From contig DATBBR010000035.1 of NCBI GenBank assembly GCA_036270875.1, positions 1 to 39,312 of the forward strand: a stretch of 39,312 nt of DNA, in the 5' to 3' direction. Both the position numbers and the translations under genes were made by a program. The notes below the pieces were generated by a model. It did not search any database. It saw only the letters and a program-made list of their open reading frames with translations, and had not been told where the DNA came from. Below, piece after piece: positions 1 through 7,697 of the stretch. Source of the DNA: Acidimicrobiales bacterium. Lineage in GTDB: Bacteria; Actinomycetota; Acidimicrobiia; Acidimicrobiales; AC-9. Every line of letters begins with the position of its first letter. The stretch's first letter is position 1.

Positions 1-1
1 G

Positions 2-172
2 TCGCTCGAGCTGTTCGCCCGCGAGGTGATGCCCGAGCTCCGAGAGGGCGAGGACGCACGGGACAAGGCCAAGGCTGAACGTCTCGGGCCGGCTGTGGAG
101 GCGGCCATGAGCCGTCGGGAACCGCCGCGAACGGCGCCCGACTACTCGTTCCAAGCGGCAGCCCAGGCCTGA
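2..172 (+). CDS. Luciferase-like (LLM class) flavin-dependent monooxygenase, C-terminal end only
   Basis: This is the last 56 codons of a gene that begins before the window. The frame opens with SLELFAREVMPEL, which resembles the C-terminal helix of LLM-class, F420- or FMN-dependent oxidoreductases, where a line such as 'LELFAREVMPE' is common. It ends at a TGA at 170-172 after a charged, low-complexity tail. The catalytic TIM barrel lies outside the window, so substrate and cofactor cannot be judged. The family call rests on this short motif alone. It runs in the same direction as the MMPL gene, 87 bases upstream of it. Confidence 0.55.
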   Translation, partial: SLELFAREVMPELREGEDARDKAKAERLGPAVEAAMSRREPPRTAPDYSFQAAAQA

Positions 173-259
173 CCGCAGATCAAGGGGAGCGTCCAGCCGG
201 CGGATGCTCTACTCTCGCGGCCAGACATAGACGTACCAGGCGGAACAAGGGGGGAGCCA

Positions 260-2488
260 GTGTTCGCTGCGCTCGGGCGGGTCGTCATCAACAACCCGTG
301 GAAGGTCATCGCTGCGTGGGTCGCCGCTGCCGTCGTCGTCCTCGCCTTCTCCCCCCAGATCGTCTCCGTCACGTCGAACAACAACGCCAACTTCCTGCCC
401 AGCGGGTACGAGTCGATCAAGGCCCAGAACGTCGCCAACAAGTACTTTCCGCAGCAGTCGGGCGCCACCGGCTCCTTGGTAATCAGCACGGCCAAGAACA
501 ACGTGCTGTCTTCGGCCAACATGAGCACCATCCAGGGCCTGGTCACGTCGCTCACCAACGCCCACATCCCCTCGGTCACCGCGGTGAAGACCTCGCCCGC
601 GGCCTTTCCTCAAGGCTTCTTGGCCCCGAACGGCAAGGTCCAGCTCATCAACGTCGCCTTCAACGGCCAGCCCGGCAACACCGGTGTGAACCAGGCGGTG
701 AAGACGGTCAGGAACGACTCGACGGCGTTCCTGAAGAACACAGGCCTTGTGTCCGGCCTCACCGGCAACGCCGCCATCAGCGTGGACACCACCAACGCCT
801 ACAGCTCGGCCGAGCAGATCATCAGCATCGCCACCCTCGTGGTGATCCTCGCCCTCCTGGGCTTCGTGTTCCGCAGCCCCATCATCGCCATCCTGCCCAT
901 CTTCATCATCGCCGTGGTGCACCAGATGGCCCAGGCCCTCACGGCCGACCTGGCCAAGGCCTTCAACTTCCAGGTGGGATCGGAGCTGGCGCCGCTCCTG
1001 GTGGTAGTGATGTTCGGGATCGGCACCGACTACATCGTCTTCATGCTGTTCCGCTACCGGGAGCGCCTGGTAAAGAACAAGGGCGAACCGACGGAGAAGG
1101 GCCTGAACGAGGCCCTCACGGTCATCGGCCTGGTGATCGCCTCCGCCGCGGGTACCGTGGCGGCAGCCTTCGCCGCCCTCCTGCTGTCCAGCCTGGGCAG
1201 CCTCCGCACGCTGGCGCCCGGCCTGATCGTCGGCGTGCTGCTCATGGCCGTCGCCGCCCTGACGCTGGTGCCGGCCATCTTCAAGCTCCTAGGGATCCAC
1301 CTGTTCTGGCCGACCAAGCCCAAGCTTGCCGAGGGTCCCAGCCGGTCTACGAGGATCGCCAATATCGTCTCCCGCCGACCGGGGCGCATCGCCGCCGCCT
1401 TCGCAGGCATCCTCATCGTGATCTCCATCGGCGCCACCGCGTTCAAGCCCACGTACAACACGCTGGCCGAGCTGCCGTCGAGCACGCCCTCACAGGTGGC
1501 CTTCAACACCATGGCCAGCGCCTTCCCGCCGGGCACGCTCGGTCCCACCCAGATCTACGTCAGCTCCGCATCCGGCCCGATCAACTCGGCTGGGCTGAGC
1601 AACCTGGTCACCAAGCTCAGTTCGACACAGGGCGTGGCCCAGAACGGCGTGTCCCCGCCGCAGCTGACCGCCAACAACTCGGTAGCTCTGGTGCAGGTGC
1701 TGCTCAACCAGAACCCCTACTCGACACCAGCCATGAACGACGTCCAGGGACCGATCCGCAGCGCCGCGCACGGGTCCGTGCCCGGGTCGCAGGTCCTCGT
1801 GGGCGGCACGACCTCGAGCCTGGTCGACGTGCGCACGGCGCTCGGTCACAGCATGACGATCGTCTTCCCGGTCGCCATCTTCATCATCTTCTGCATCCTG
1901 GCCCTCATCCTGCGGGCCATCGTGGCCCCGCTGTGGCTCCTCGCCGGAGTCGGCCTGACCTTCCTCGCCACCATCGGGGCGATCACCCTGGTGTTCATCA
2001 ACGGCACCGGCTACCCCGGTATCGACTTCAGCATCCCGATCGTCGTGTACCTCTTCGTGGTAGCCATCGGCTCCGACTACAACATCCTGATGTCGACGCG
2101 CCTGCGCGAGGAGTTCAACAACGGTCGGGAGCCGCACGACGCCGTACATGAGTCAGTGCTGCACAATGCCCCGACGATCACCACCGCGGGGCTCATCCTC
2201 GCCGGCACCTTCGCGTCGCTGCTCCTCACCGGCATCCAGAGCCTGCAGGAGATCGGCTTCGGCGTCGCCATCGGCGTGATCCTCGCGGCCAACGTCCTGT
2301 CCACCAGGCTGGTCCCGGCGATCGCCGCCCTGAGGGGCTGGAAATTCTGGTGGCCGCACAAGCTCCAGCAGCAGACGGCGCCGAAGGTCGCCGACCTCGT
2401 CCAGCTCCCGCCCGTCGACGTGACGAAGGCGAAGAAGCCGGCCGGGGCGGCTGACACCGGAGAGAAGTCGACCCCAGGCTCCAGCTGA
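260..2488 (+). CDS. MMPL/RND-family membrane transporter
   Basis: A 742-residue inner-membrane exporter of the MMPL branch of the RND superfamily, which in actinobacteria moves lipids or hydrophobic compounds using the proton gradient. One N-terminal membrane helix (about residues 15-31) is followed by a large extracytoplasmic domain, a block of helices (about 185-345), a second extracytoplasmic domain (about 395-530) and a second helix block (about 530-690). Both proton-relay Asp-Tyr pairs are present: D257-Y258 in GIGTDY and D606-Y607 in AIGSDY, matching the pairs known in mycobacterial MmpL3. The GTG start is supported by the purine-rich AAGGGGGGAG just upstream. Substrate is unknown. bcp begins 12 bases after the stop, so the two may be co-transcribed. 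Confidence 0.93.
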   Translation: MFAALGRVVINNPWKVIAAWVAAAVVVLAFSPQIVSVTSNNNANFLPSGYESIKAQNVANKYFPQQSGATGSLVISTAKNNVLSSANMSTIQGLVTSLTNAHIPSVTAVKTSPAAFPQGFLAPNGKVQLINVAFNGQPGNTGVNQAVKTVRNDSTAFLKNTGLVSGLTGNAAISVDTTNAYSSAEQIISIATLVVILALLGFVFRSPIIAILPIFIIAVVHQMAQALTADLAKAFNFQVGSELAPLLVVVMFGIGTDYIVFMLFRYRERLVKNKGEPTEKGLNEALTVIGLVIASAAGTVAAAFAALLLSSLGSLRTLAPGLIVGVLLMAVAALTLVPAIFKLLGIHLFWPTKPKLAEGPSRSTRIANIVSRRPGRIAAAFAGILIVISIGATAFKPTYNTLAELPSSTPSQVAFNTMASAFPPGTLGPTQIYVSSASGPINSAGLSNLVTKLSSTQGVAQNGVSPPQLTANNSVALVQVLLNQNPYSTPAMNDVQGPIRSAAHGSVPGSQVLVGGTTSSLVDVRTALGHSMTIVFPVAIFIIFCILALILRAIVAPLWLLAGVGLTFLATIGAITLVFINGTGYPGIDFSIPIVVYLFVVAIGSDYNILMSTRLREEFNNGREPHDAVHESVLHNAPTITTAGLILAGTFASLLLTGIQSLQEIGFGVAIGVILAANVLSTRLVPAIAALRGWKFWWPHKLQQQTAPKVADLVQLPPVDVTKAKKPAGAADTGEKSTPGSS

Positions 2489-2500
2489 CAGACTGGGCCA

Positions 2501-2965
2501 ATGCCCAAGCTCGACGCCGGCGCCAAGGCGCCATCCTTCACGCTGCCCGACCAGGACGATCAGAAGGTGTCCCTGTCCGACTTCGCGGGACAGCGGGTGG
2601 TCGTGTACTTCTACCCCAAGGACGACACGCCGGGCTGCACCGCCGAGGCCTGTCAGTTCAACGACAACCTGTCCGCCTTCGAGCGGGCCCAGGTGCCGGT
2701 TCTCGGCATCTCCCCGGACAAGGCGGCCAGCCACCAGAAGTTCCGGGCCAAGTACGGGCTGGGCTTCAAGCTCCTCTCCGACCCCGACCACAAGGTGATG
2801 GAGCGCTACGGTGCCTGGGGCGAGAAGACGATGTACGGGCGGACCACGACCGGGGTCATCCGCTCCACGTTCCTCATCGACGAGCAGGGCAGGATCGCCC
2901 GCTCCTGGTACAACGTCAAGGCGGACGGCCACGCGTCCAAGGTGCTGGCTGAGGCGGGCGGCTAG
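2501..2965 (+). CDS. bcp: Bcp/PrxQ-type thioredoxin-dependent peroxiredoxin
   Basis: A 154-residue peroxiredoxin, the usual Bcp length, that reduces hydrogen peroxide and organic hydroperoxides with electrons from thioredoxin. The signature PGCTAEAC is complete: peroxidatic Cys46 and, five residues on, resolving Cys51, as in the atypical 2-Cys Bcp subgroup. The thioredoxin-fold core (YFYPKDDTPGC) and the later STFLIDEQG strand are intact. It has no signal peptide and is cytoplasmic. The ATG lies 12 bases after the MMPL stop. It converges with the Fpg/Nei gene across a 32-base gap. Confidence 0.95.
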   Translation: MPKLDAGAKAPSFTLPDQDDQKVSLSDFAGQRVVVYFYPKDDTPGCTAEACQFNDNLSAFERAQVPVLGISPDKAASHQKFRAKYGLGFKLLSDPDHKVMERYGAWGEKTMYGRTTTGVIRSTFLIDEQGRIARSWYNVKADGHASKVLAEAGG

Positions 2966-2997
2966 GGCGCGAGGCGCGACCCGGACGGCGCCGGCGC

Positions 2998-3816
2998 TCA
3001 GTGTTGGTGCCGCGGGCACCACCAGGTCGTGCGTCCCCCGACCTGGCCTCGCGACAGGGGCTCGCCGTCCCGAGGGCAGCGTCCCCCGGGTACGCGGGCA
3101 CCCAGCAGGTCGCCGGTATGCGACCCACCCCGCTCCAGCAGGTCCGTGATGACCGCACGGAGGTTACGGTGCAACCGGCGGGTCTCGGCCGTGGTGAGCG
3201 AGCCCGCCGGTCGCCGGGGATCAAGCCCAGCCCGCCAGAGGGCTTCGTCGGCGATGAGGTTGCCGACGCCGGCGAGGCGGGCCTGGTCCATCAGTCGAGC
3301 CTTCAGGGGCGCCCGGCTGTGAGCCAACCCCGCTCGCAGCGCCGCCAACCCCACGGATGCGGCGTCGGGACCCAGCGCGTCCTCGTCGGGGTCGAGGAAC
3401 ACGCCGCCAAGGCGACGCGGATCCACCACCGCCAGCCGGCCCCCGTCGGCGAAGCCGACGGAAAACCTGATCCATTCGGGCTTGGACCGGTCGCTCGAGT
3501 ACAAAAGGCTCTCCACGCCGAGCCGGTCGTCCACCAGCAACCGGCCCGTCATCCCGAAGCGCAGCCCCAACACGGGCCCGATGACCCACCCTGGCCCCGC
3601 GTCCGGCGTCTCGGGCGCGTCGGTGTCGAGCATCAACAGCTTGCCGATGCGCCGGGCGGCCACGAAGCTCCGCCCGACCAGGGCGCTCGAGATGGAGCCG
3701 GCGTCGAGGCCTCCCTTCAGGTACCAGGCGTCCGGCGCCCCGACCATCGCGATCTGGCGGTACAGCGCGGATTCGGCCAGGCGGCGATAGGCCTCTACCT
3801 CGGCCAGCTCGGGCAT
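2998..3816 (-). CDS. Fpg/Nei-family DNA glycosylase / AP lyase
   Basis: A 272-residue base-excision repair enzyme that removes oxidised bases and nicks the abasic site. It starts MPELAEVE, giving the catalytic N-terminal Pro and following Glu once Met is removed. K59 in RIGKLLML matches the conserved beta-hairpin lysine, and the C-terminal VGGRTTWWC carries the phosphate-binding Arg. The zinc finger is atypical: the first pair reads C-P-R-D and the second C-P-R-H in place of two C-x2-C knuckles. The reading frame stays open further upstream, but I chose this ATG because the family must begin with MPE and a TATGGT -10 lies exactly seven bases before it. Fpg versus Nei specificity cannot be settled by eye. 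Confidence 0.9.
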   Translation of the reverse strand: MPELAEVEAYRRLAESALYRQIAMVGAPDAWYLKGGLDAGSISSALVGRSFVAARRIGKLLMLDTDAPETPDAGPGWVIGPVLGLRFGMTGRLLVDDRLGVESLLYSSDRSKPEWIRFSVGFADGGRLAVVDPRRLGGVFLDPDEDALGPDAASVGLAALRAGLAHSRAPLKARLMDQARLAGVGNLIADEALWRAGLDPRRPAGSLTTAETRRLHRNLRAVITDLLERGGSHTGDLLGARVPGGRCPRDGEPLSRGQVGGRTTWWCPRHQH

Positions 3817-3823
3817 GCGGGCG

Positions 3824-3829
3824 ACCATA
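3824..3829 (-). promoter_or_regulatory. -10 element TATGGT of a leaderless fpg/nei promoter
   Basis: On the minus strand TATGGT (TANNNT type) is followed by seven bases and then the ATG at 3816, the spacing expected when transcription starts at or next to the start codon. No Shine-Dalgarno sequence is visible. It sits back to back with the -10 of the divergent FrhB gene. Confidence 0.45.
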
Positions 3830-3847
3830 ACCCGATGGGTCAGCCGA

Positions 3848-3853
3848 TAAGGT
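3848..3853 (+). promoter_or_regulatory. -10 element TAAGGT of a leaderless frhB-like promoter
   Basis: TAAGGT is followed by six bases and then the ATG at 3860, the geometry of a leaderless transcript. The two divergent -10 elements at this locus lie only 18 bases apart, so their upstream polymerase contacts must overlap. Confidence 0.45.
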
Positions 3854-3859
3854 TCCCCC

Positions 3860-5014
3860 ATGCCGCCCGAGAAGCCGCACTGGGCACACCTGTTCTCCGA
3901 GGTCGTGACCTCGGGCCTGTGCACCGGGTGCGCCGGGTGCATTATCGCCTGCCCCTACGACGTGCTCGAGTACGACGAATCCAACGGTGCGTACAAGCCG
4001 TTCCACGTCGACGAGGAGGGTGGCTTCGACGACTGCACCTACGGCGAGCGGGGCTGCACCCTCTGCACCCGCGCCTGCCCCCGGTTCCGGCTTTGGGAGC
4101 CGGAGATCGACACGCACCTGTTCGGGCGCGAGCGCGAGGTGGCCGAGGTCGAGGGCGTGTCAAAGGACGTCGTGCTCGCCCGGGCGGTCGACCCGGAGCT
4201 CCAGGAGGTGGGTCAGGACGGTGGGCTGGTGTCGGCCATCCTCGTATGGGCCCTCGAGCACGGCTTCATCGACGCCGCGCTCGTGTCCTACCTCGAGGGA
4301 GACGGCACCAGCTGGAAGGCCATCCCCGGCGTGGCCCGGACGCGCGAGGAGGTCCTGGCGGGGGCCGGCTCCCGCTACACGTACTCTGCCAACACCATGG
4401 CCTACGGCGAAGCCATTGCCGGCGGAGCGGAGAAGATCGGCCTCGTTGGCATGAGCTGCCAGTCGTCGGTGCCTCCGGTGATGTCAGCCCGCAAGGCGGG
4501 CAAGGTCGCCCGCCGCTTCGCCCTCAACATCGGGTTGCTGTGCTCGAAGACCTTCGACGACGCCATCTTCCCCGAGCTGTTCGAGGCCAAGTACGGGCTA
4601 CGCAAGCAGGACATGGTGAAGATGAACATCAAGGGCGTCTTCCAGGTGTGGATGCGCGACGGCAGCTACCACGAGGTCCCGCTCAAGGAGTGCCACGCCT
4701 GGACGCGCGAGGGATGCAAGGCCTGTCCGGACTTCGCAGCCGAGCACGCCGACATCTCGACGGGCGGGATCGGCGCCTTCAACGACTGGACGCTGACGCT
4801 CGTACGTACCGATCGGGGCCGCGAGGTCATGGACGGATTGCTCGCTGACCGCGTGATCGAGGTTCGCCCTGGTGACGATGACCCGGGCGCGGTCGCCCTG
4901 CTGCGCAAGCTGTCGCGCGCCAGTCGCCGGCGCTGGCCGGAGACGGCCGTCTCCGGTCCCGGCCTCATGCCGCCTCCACCCCCACGGGCCGAGGCGGCGT
5001 CAACACCCCGCTAG
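3860..5014 (+). CDS. Coenzyme F420 hydrogenase/dehydrogenase beta-subunit (FrhB) family protein
   Basis: A 384-residue Fe-S flavoprotein of the FrhB family, whose members pass electrons between coenzyme F420 or ferredoxin and a partner. An N-terminal ferredoxin-like segment holds C21, C24, C27 and C31 (CTGCAGCIIACP), then C59, C66, C69 and C73 (CTLCTRACP), enough for two [4Fe-4S] clusters. The FrhB N- and C-terminal domains follow, with GLVGMSCQSS near residue 195 and a late CKACPDF knuckle near 285. The last 40 residues are a Pro/Arg-rich tail. No hydrogenase or formate dehydrogenase subunit lies nearby, so the partner and reaction are unknown. F420 use is inferred from the family. Confidence 0.82.
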   Translation: MPPEKPHWAHLFSEVVTSGLCTGCAGCIIACPYDVLEYDESNGAYKPFHVDEEGGFDDCTYGERGCTLCTRACPRFRLWEPEIDTHLFGREREVAEVEGVSKDVVLARAVDPELQEVGQDGGLVSAILVWALEHGFIDAALVSYLEGDGTSWKAIPGVARTREEVLAGAGSRYTYSANTMAYGEAIAGGAEKIGLVGMSCQSSVPPVMSARKAGKVARRFALNIGLLCSKTFDDAIFPELFEAKYGLRKQDMVKMNIKGVFQVWMRDGSYHEVPLKECHAWTREGCKACPDFAAEHADISTGGIGAFNDWTLTLVRTDRGREVMDGLLADRVIEVRPGDDDPGAVALLRKLSRASRRRWPETAVSGPGLMPPPPPRAEAASTPR

Positions 5015-5031
5015 GGCGGCTCGCACCGGCG

Positions 5032-5703
5032 TCACCCGCCCCGCTGGCGGGCCCGGACGAAGACCGCATCGAGCATGGCCTCGGTGAGCGTCCCGGTGAA
5101 GGTGTTCTGCTGGCTCGGGTGGTACGAGCAGATGAGGGTGCGGCCGTCGGCCAGCGGCACCTCACTGCCGTGCGCGAAGCGGGGCCGAGGCCGCAGACCC
5201 AGCCGGCCCGCCACGGCCTGGTAGGCGAACTGGCCGAGCACCACGATCACCCGCACGTCGCTGAGTAGAGCCAGCTCGCGGTCGAGGTAGGGCAGGCAGC
5301 TCTCGCGCTCGGCCGGGGTCGGCTTGTTGGCCGGAGGGGCGCAACGGACCACGGCAGAGATGTAGGCACCCCGGAGCTCGAGCCCGTCGTCCGCAGAGAC
5401 GCTCGTCGGCTGATTGGCGTAGCCGGCCCGCCATAGGGCCGCGAAAAGCCAGTCGCCCGAGCGGTCGCCGGTGAAGATCCGACCGGTGCGGTTCCCACCA
5501 TGGGCCGCGGGGGCCAAACCCACCACCATCAGCGTGGCGGCGGGATCGCCCCATCCTGGCACCGGGCGGCCCCAGTACGGCTCGTGGAGGTAGGCCGCCC
5601 GCTTCTCCCTGGCCACCCGCTCGCGCCACTCGACGAGCCGCGGACAACGCCGACAGCTGCTGACTTCTGCGGCCAGACGGTCGAGGTCGGAAGATCGCCG
5701 CAC
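5032..5703 (-). CDS. udgB: Family 5 uracil-DNA glycosylase (UdgB type)
   Basis: A 223-residue, probably Fe-S-containing glycosylase that excises uracil, and in the family also hypoxanthine and oxidised pyrimidines, from DNA. Motif A is GLAPAAHGGNRTGR (residues 62-75), the UDGb form that lacks the catalytic Asp/Asn of other UDGs. The second motif HPSQQNTFTG is near residue 200. C17, C20, C121 and C136 are spaced as cluster ligands. The start is GTG; a TACGTT -10 lies seven bases before it, suggesting leaderless translation. It converges with the FrhB gene and diverges from the phosphomutase cassette. Confidence 0.92.
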   Translation of the reverse strand: MRRSSDLDRLAAEVSSCRRCPRLVEWRERVAREKRAAYLHEPYWGRPVPGWGDPAATLMVVGLAPAAHGGNRTGRIFTGDRSGDWLFAALWRAGYANQPTSVSADDGLELRGAYISAVVRCAPPANKPTPAERESCLPYLDRELALLSDVRVIVVLGQFAYQAVAGRLGLRPRPRFAHGSEVPLADGRTLICSYHPSQQNTFTGTLTEAMLDAVFVRARQRGG

Positions 5704-5710
5704 GGCGACG

Positions 5711-5716
5711 AACGTA
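5711..5716 (-). promoter_or_regulatory. -10 element TACGTT of a leaderless udgB promoter
   Basis: TACGTT on the minus strand, then seven bases, then the GTG at 5703. There is no ribosome-binding site in the gap. This supports the GTG as the true start. Confidence 0.45.
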
Positions 5717-5804
5717 CTGCCGCCTCGCCAGCAGAGCGAGGGTCGGGCCCCGTCCAGACCGTCGAATCGGTTTCACCCCGGTGGGAGGTAGGTTGGGGAA
5801 GGTC

Positions 5805-6452
5805 ATGGCCACCCGCCGCGCCAAGCAACCTCCCTCCACTGTCGTGCTGTTCGTCCGCCACGCCCGTACACCCACGACCGGCTCGGTCCTGCCCGGGAGG
5901 GCACCGGGACTCCACCTGGCCGACGCAGGGCGGGCCGACGCCGACAAGATGGCCGAGCGACTGGCCAGCACCGCCAAGATCGAGGCGATCTACGCCTCCC
6001 CGCTCGAGCGGGCCCGGGAGACGGCGGAGCCCATCGCCAGACGGCTGGGCGTCAAGGTGGCGGTCGAACGTGGGCTGGTCGAGTGTGATTTCGGTGACTG
6101 GACCGGCGGCGAGCTGAAGGCGCTGCGCAAGCTCCCCGAATGGCGAGGCGTACAGAGCTGGCCCAGCGGCTTCCGGTTCCCGAACGGCGAGTCCTTCACT
6201 GAGATGCAGTGCCGCGTCATGTCCGCCGTCGCCCGCCTGCGGACACGGCACGCGGGCACAACGATCGTGGCCGTCTCCCACGCCGATCCGATCAAGGCGG
6301 TGGTTGCCGATGCCCTCGGCACCCACCTCGACCTCTTCCAGCGGATCGTGGTCTCGCCCTGCTCGGTCACCGCCGTTGCCTACGGACAGAATGGTCCGAT
6401 GGTCCTCGGCGTGAACGCGATGAACGGGCTCGACGAGGCACAACCGTCGTGA
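5805..6452 (+). CDS. Histidine phosphatase superfamily protein, MSMEG_4193-type 'phosphomutase'
   Basis: A 215-residue member of the phosphoglycerate-mutase-like superfamily. The catalytic motif is R18-H19-A20-R21-T22, a variant of the usual RHGxT with Gly replaced by Ala. The rest of the pocket is recognisable: YASPLERARETAEPIA, the acid motif ECDFGDWTGGELK, and AVSHADPIKA with the second His. The phosphoester substrate is unknown for the whole family. I chose the ATG preceded by GGGGAAGG over an upstream GTG in the same frame. Its stop overlaps the start of the DUF3090 gene, so the two are translationally coupled. This gene, DUF3090 and the SCO1664-like gene form a conserved actinobacterial cassette. 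Confidence 0.9.
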   Translation: MATRRAKQPPSTVVLFVRHARTPTTGSVLPGRAPGLHLADAGRADADKMAERLASTAKIEAIYASPLERARETAEPIARRLGVKVAVERGLVECDFGDWTGGELKALRKLPEWRGVQSWPSGFRFPNGESFTEMQCRVMSAVARLRTRHAGTTIVAVSHADPIKAVVADALGTHLDLFQRIVVSPCSVTAVAYGQNGPMVLGVNAMNGLDEAQPS

Positions 6453-6967
6453 GCGACTCGCACGATCTCTACGACGCCGAGCGCGTGACCGTGGGCACCA
6501 TCGGTCCCACGGGCCAGCGCGTCTTCCTGCTCCAGGGCCGTCAGGGATCGCTGGTGATCACCGTGAAGCTCGAGAAGCAGCAGGTGGCGGCCCTGTCCCA
6601 GTACCTGGCGAAGGTCCTCGAGGAGCTCCCCGATCCCGGGATCCTGCCCGAGGACCTGGAGTTGGAGGAGCCGCTCGACGCCGCTTGGGCCGTCGGTACC
6701 CTCGGCCTTTCCTACGACTCGGCCGCCGATCGGATCGTGCTCCTGGCCGAGGAGGCCGTCCCCGAGGAGGACGAGGAGGAGACGGTGGACGAGGCGGCGT
6801 CCATGGCGCGGTTCACGATCACGCGGGAGCAGGCCGCCGCCCTCGCCATCAGGGGGACCGAGCTGGTCGAGGCGGGACGGCCGCCGTGCCCGCTGTGTGG
6901 AAACCCCCTCGACCCCTCAGGACACGTGTGCCCCAGGACGAACGGGCATCGCCCCCCGGTCCTCTGA
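6449..6967 (+). CDS. DUF3090 family protein
   Basis: A 172-residue cytoplasmic protein of the DUF3090/TIGR03847 family; its biochemical function is unknown. The N-terminal half starts LYDAERVTVGTIG and has the strand pattern typical of the family. An acidic stretch (EEDEEET) separates it from the tail, which ends in a small zinc-binding-looking cluster, C-P-L-C with a later C and H. The GTG start overlaps the preceding stop by four bases (GTGA). Linkage to the phosphomutase and SCO1664-like genes is conserved across Actinobacteria and suggests a shared pathway. Confidence 0.9.
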   Translation: MSDSHDLYDAERVTVGTIGPTGQRVFLLQGRQGSLVITVKLEKQQVAALSQYLAKVLEELPDPGILPEDLELEEPLDAAWAVGTLGLSYDSAADRIVLLAEEAVPEEDEEETVDEAASMARFTITREQAAALAIRGTELVEAGRPPCPLCGNPLDPSGHVCPRTNGHRPPVL

Positions 6968-7650
6968 GCCTGCTCTCCGGTGGGGAGATCGAGCTCCAGG
7001 GCCGGCTGCCGTGGAGCTCCAACCGCACCTTCCTGGTGAACTGCAGCGACGACGGGCGGGACCTGCTGGCGGTGTACAAGCCGCACCGCGGCGAGCGGCC
7101 GTTGTGGGACTTCCCGGGGGGCTTGTACCGCCGGGAGGTGGCCGCCTACGAGCTGTCCCGCGCCCTGGGTTGGGACATCGTGCCCGAGACCATCACTCGC
7201 GCCGACGCACCACTCGGGGTCGGCTCCCTCCAGCGCTTCGTCGCCGCCGAGTTCACCGAGCACTACTTCACCCTCCTCGAGGATCCTGGGCATGTCGACG
7301 CCCTGAAGGTCATCGCCACCTTCGACCTGGTGCTCAACAATGCGGATCGAAAGAGCGGGCATTGCCTGCTCGGCCTTGACGGTCGCATCTGGGCCATCGA
7401 CAACGGGCTCTCGTTCCACCCCGAGCCCAAGCTGCGCACCGTGATGTGGGACTTCAGCGGCGAGCCGGTGCCCGACAGCCTGGTGGCCGACATCGATCGC
7501 GTCGCCCGGGCTCTTCCGCCTGGGCTGGGCTCGCTGCTCGGCCCCGAAGAGCTCGAGGGCATCCACCGTCGGGCGGTGGCTGTGGTCGCCAGCCCGCGGT
7601 TCCCAGCGCCACTCCCCGAGCGACGACCGTATCCGTGGCCCCTGGTGTGA
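6928..7650 (+). CDS. SCO1664-family protein with a PI3/4-kinase-like fold
   Basis: About 240 residues, third gene of the conserved cassette (SCO1664/TIGR03843 family). Features that recall a PI3/4-kinase or HipA-like phosphotransferase are visible: YKPHRGERPLWDFP with K51 as nucleotide-binding lysine, LNNADRKSGH near 136-145 as catalytic loop, and AIDNGLSF near 157-163 as metal-binding motif. Whether it phosphorylates anything is not known. The start is uncertain: the GTG at 6928 would overlap DUF3090 by 40 bases, and a CTG at 6964 is the next option. Homology begins around LLSGGEIELQGRL, so either fits. mshC, often linked to this cassette, is not downstream here. Confidence 0.85.
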   Translation: MPQDERASPPGPLSLLSGGEIELQGRLPWSSNRTFLVNCSDDGRDLLAVYKPHRGERPLWDFPGGLYRREVAAYELSRALGWDIVPETITRADAPLGVGSLQRFVAAEFTEHYFTLLEDPGHVDALKVIATFDLVLNNADRKSGHCLLGLDGRIWAIDNGLSFHPEPKLRTVMWDFSGEPVPDSLVADIDRVARALPPGLGSLLGPEELEGIHRRAVAVVASPRFPAPLPERRPYPWPLV

Positions 7651-7665
7651 TCGGACCTGGGGGCA

Positions 7666-7683
7666 GCCGGCGCCCGTGCCGGC
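7666..7683. terminator. Hairpin between converging genes
   Basis: GCCGGC, six bases, GCCGGC: a 6-bp G+C stem in the 47-base gap between the SCO1664-like gene and the flavoprotein gene. It could end transcription from both sides. There is no T-tract, so this is a weak call. Confidence 0.3.
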
Positions 7684-7697
7684 GTCCCGGCCAACGA

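Noticed and set aside
298-2151. A 617-residue open frame on the plus strand within the MMPL gene
   Set aside because: It is a frame shadow of the MMPL gene: Arg/Pro/His-rich, without recognisable motifs.
3001-4848. A 615-residue plus-strand frame antisense to fpg and running into the FrhB gene
   Set aside because: No motif is present and two well-supported genes cover the same stretch.
5769-5793. A SigF-type promoter (GGTTT ... GGGTA) before the phosphomutase gene
   Set aside because: The second half reads GGTAGG rather than GGGTA, so it does not match well enough.
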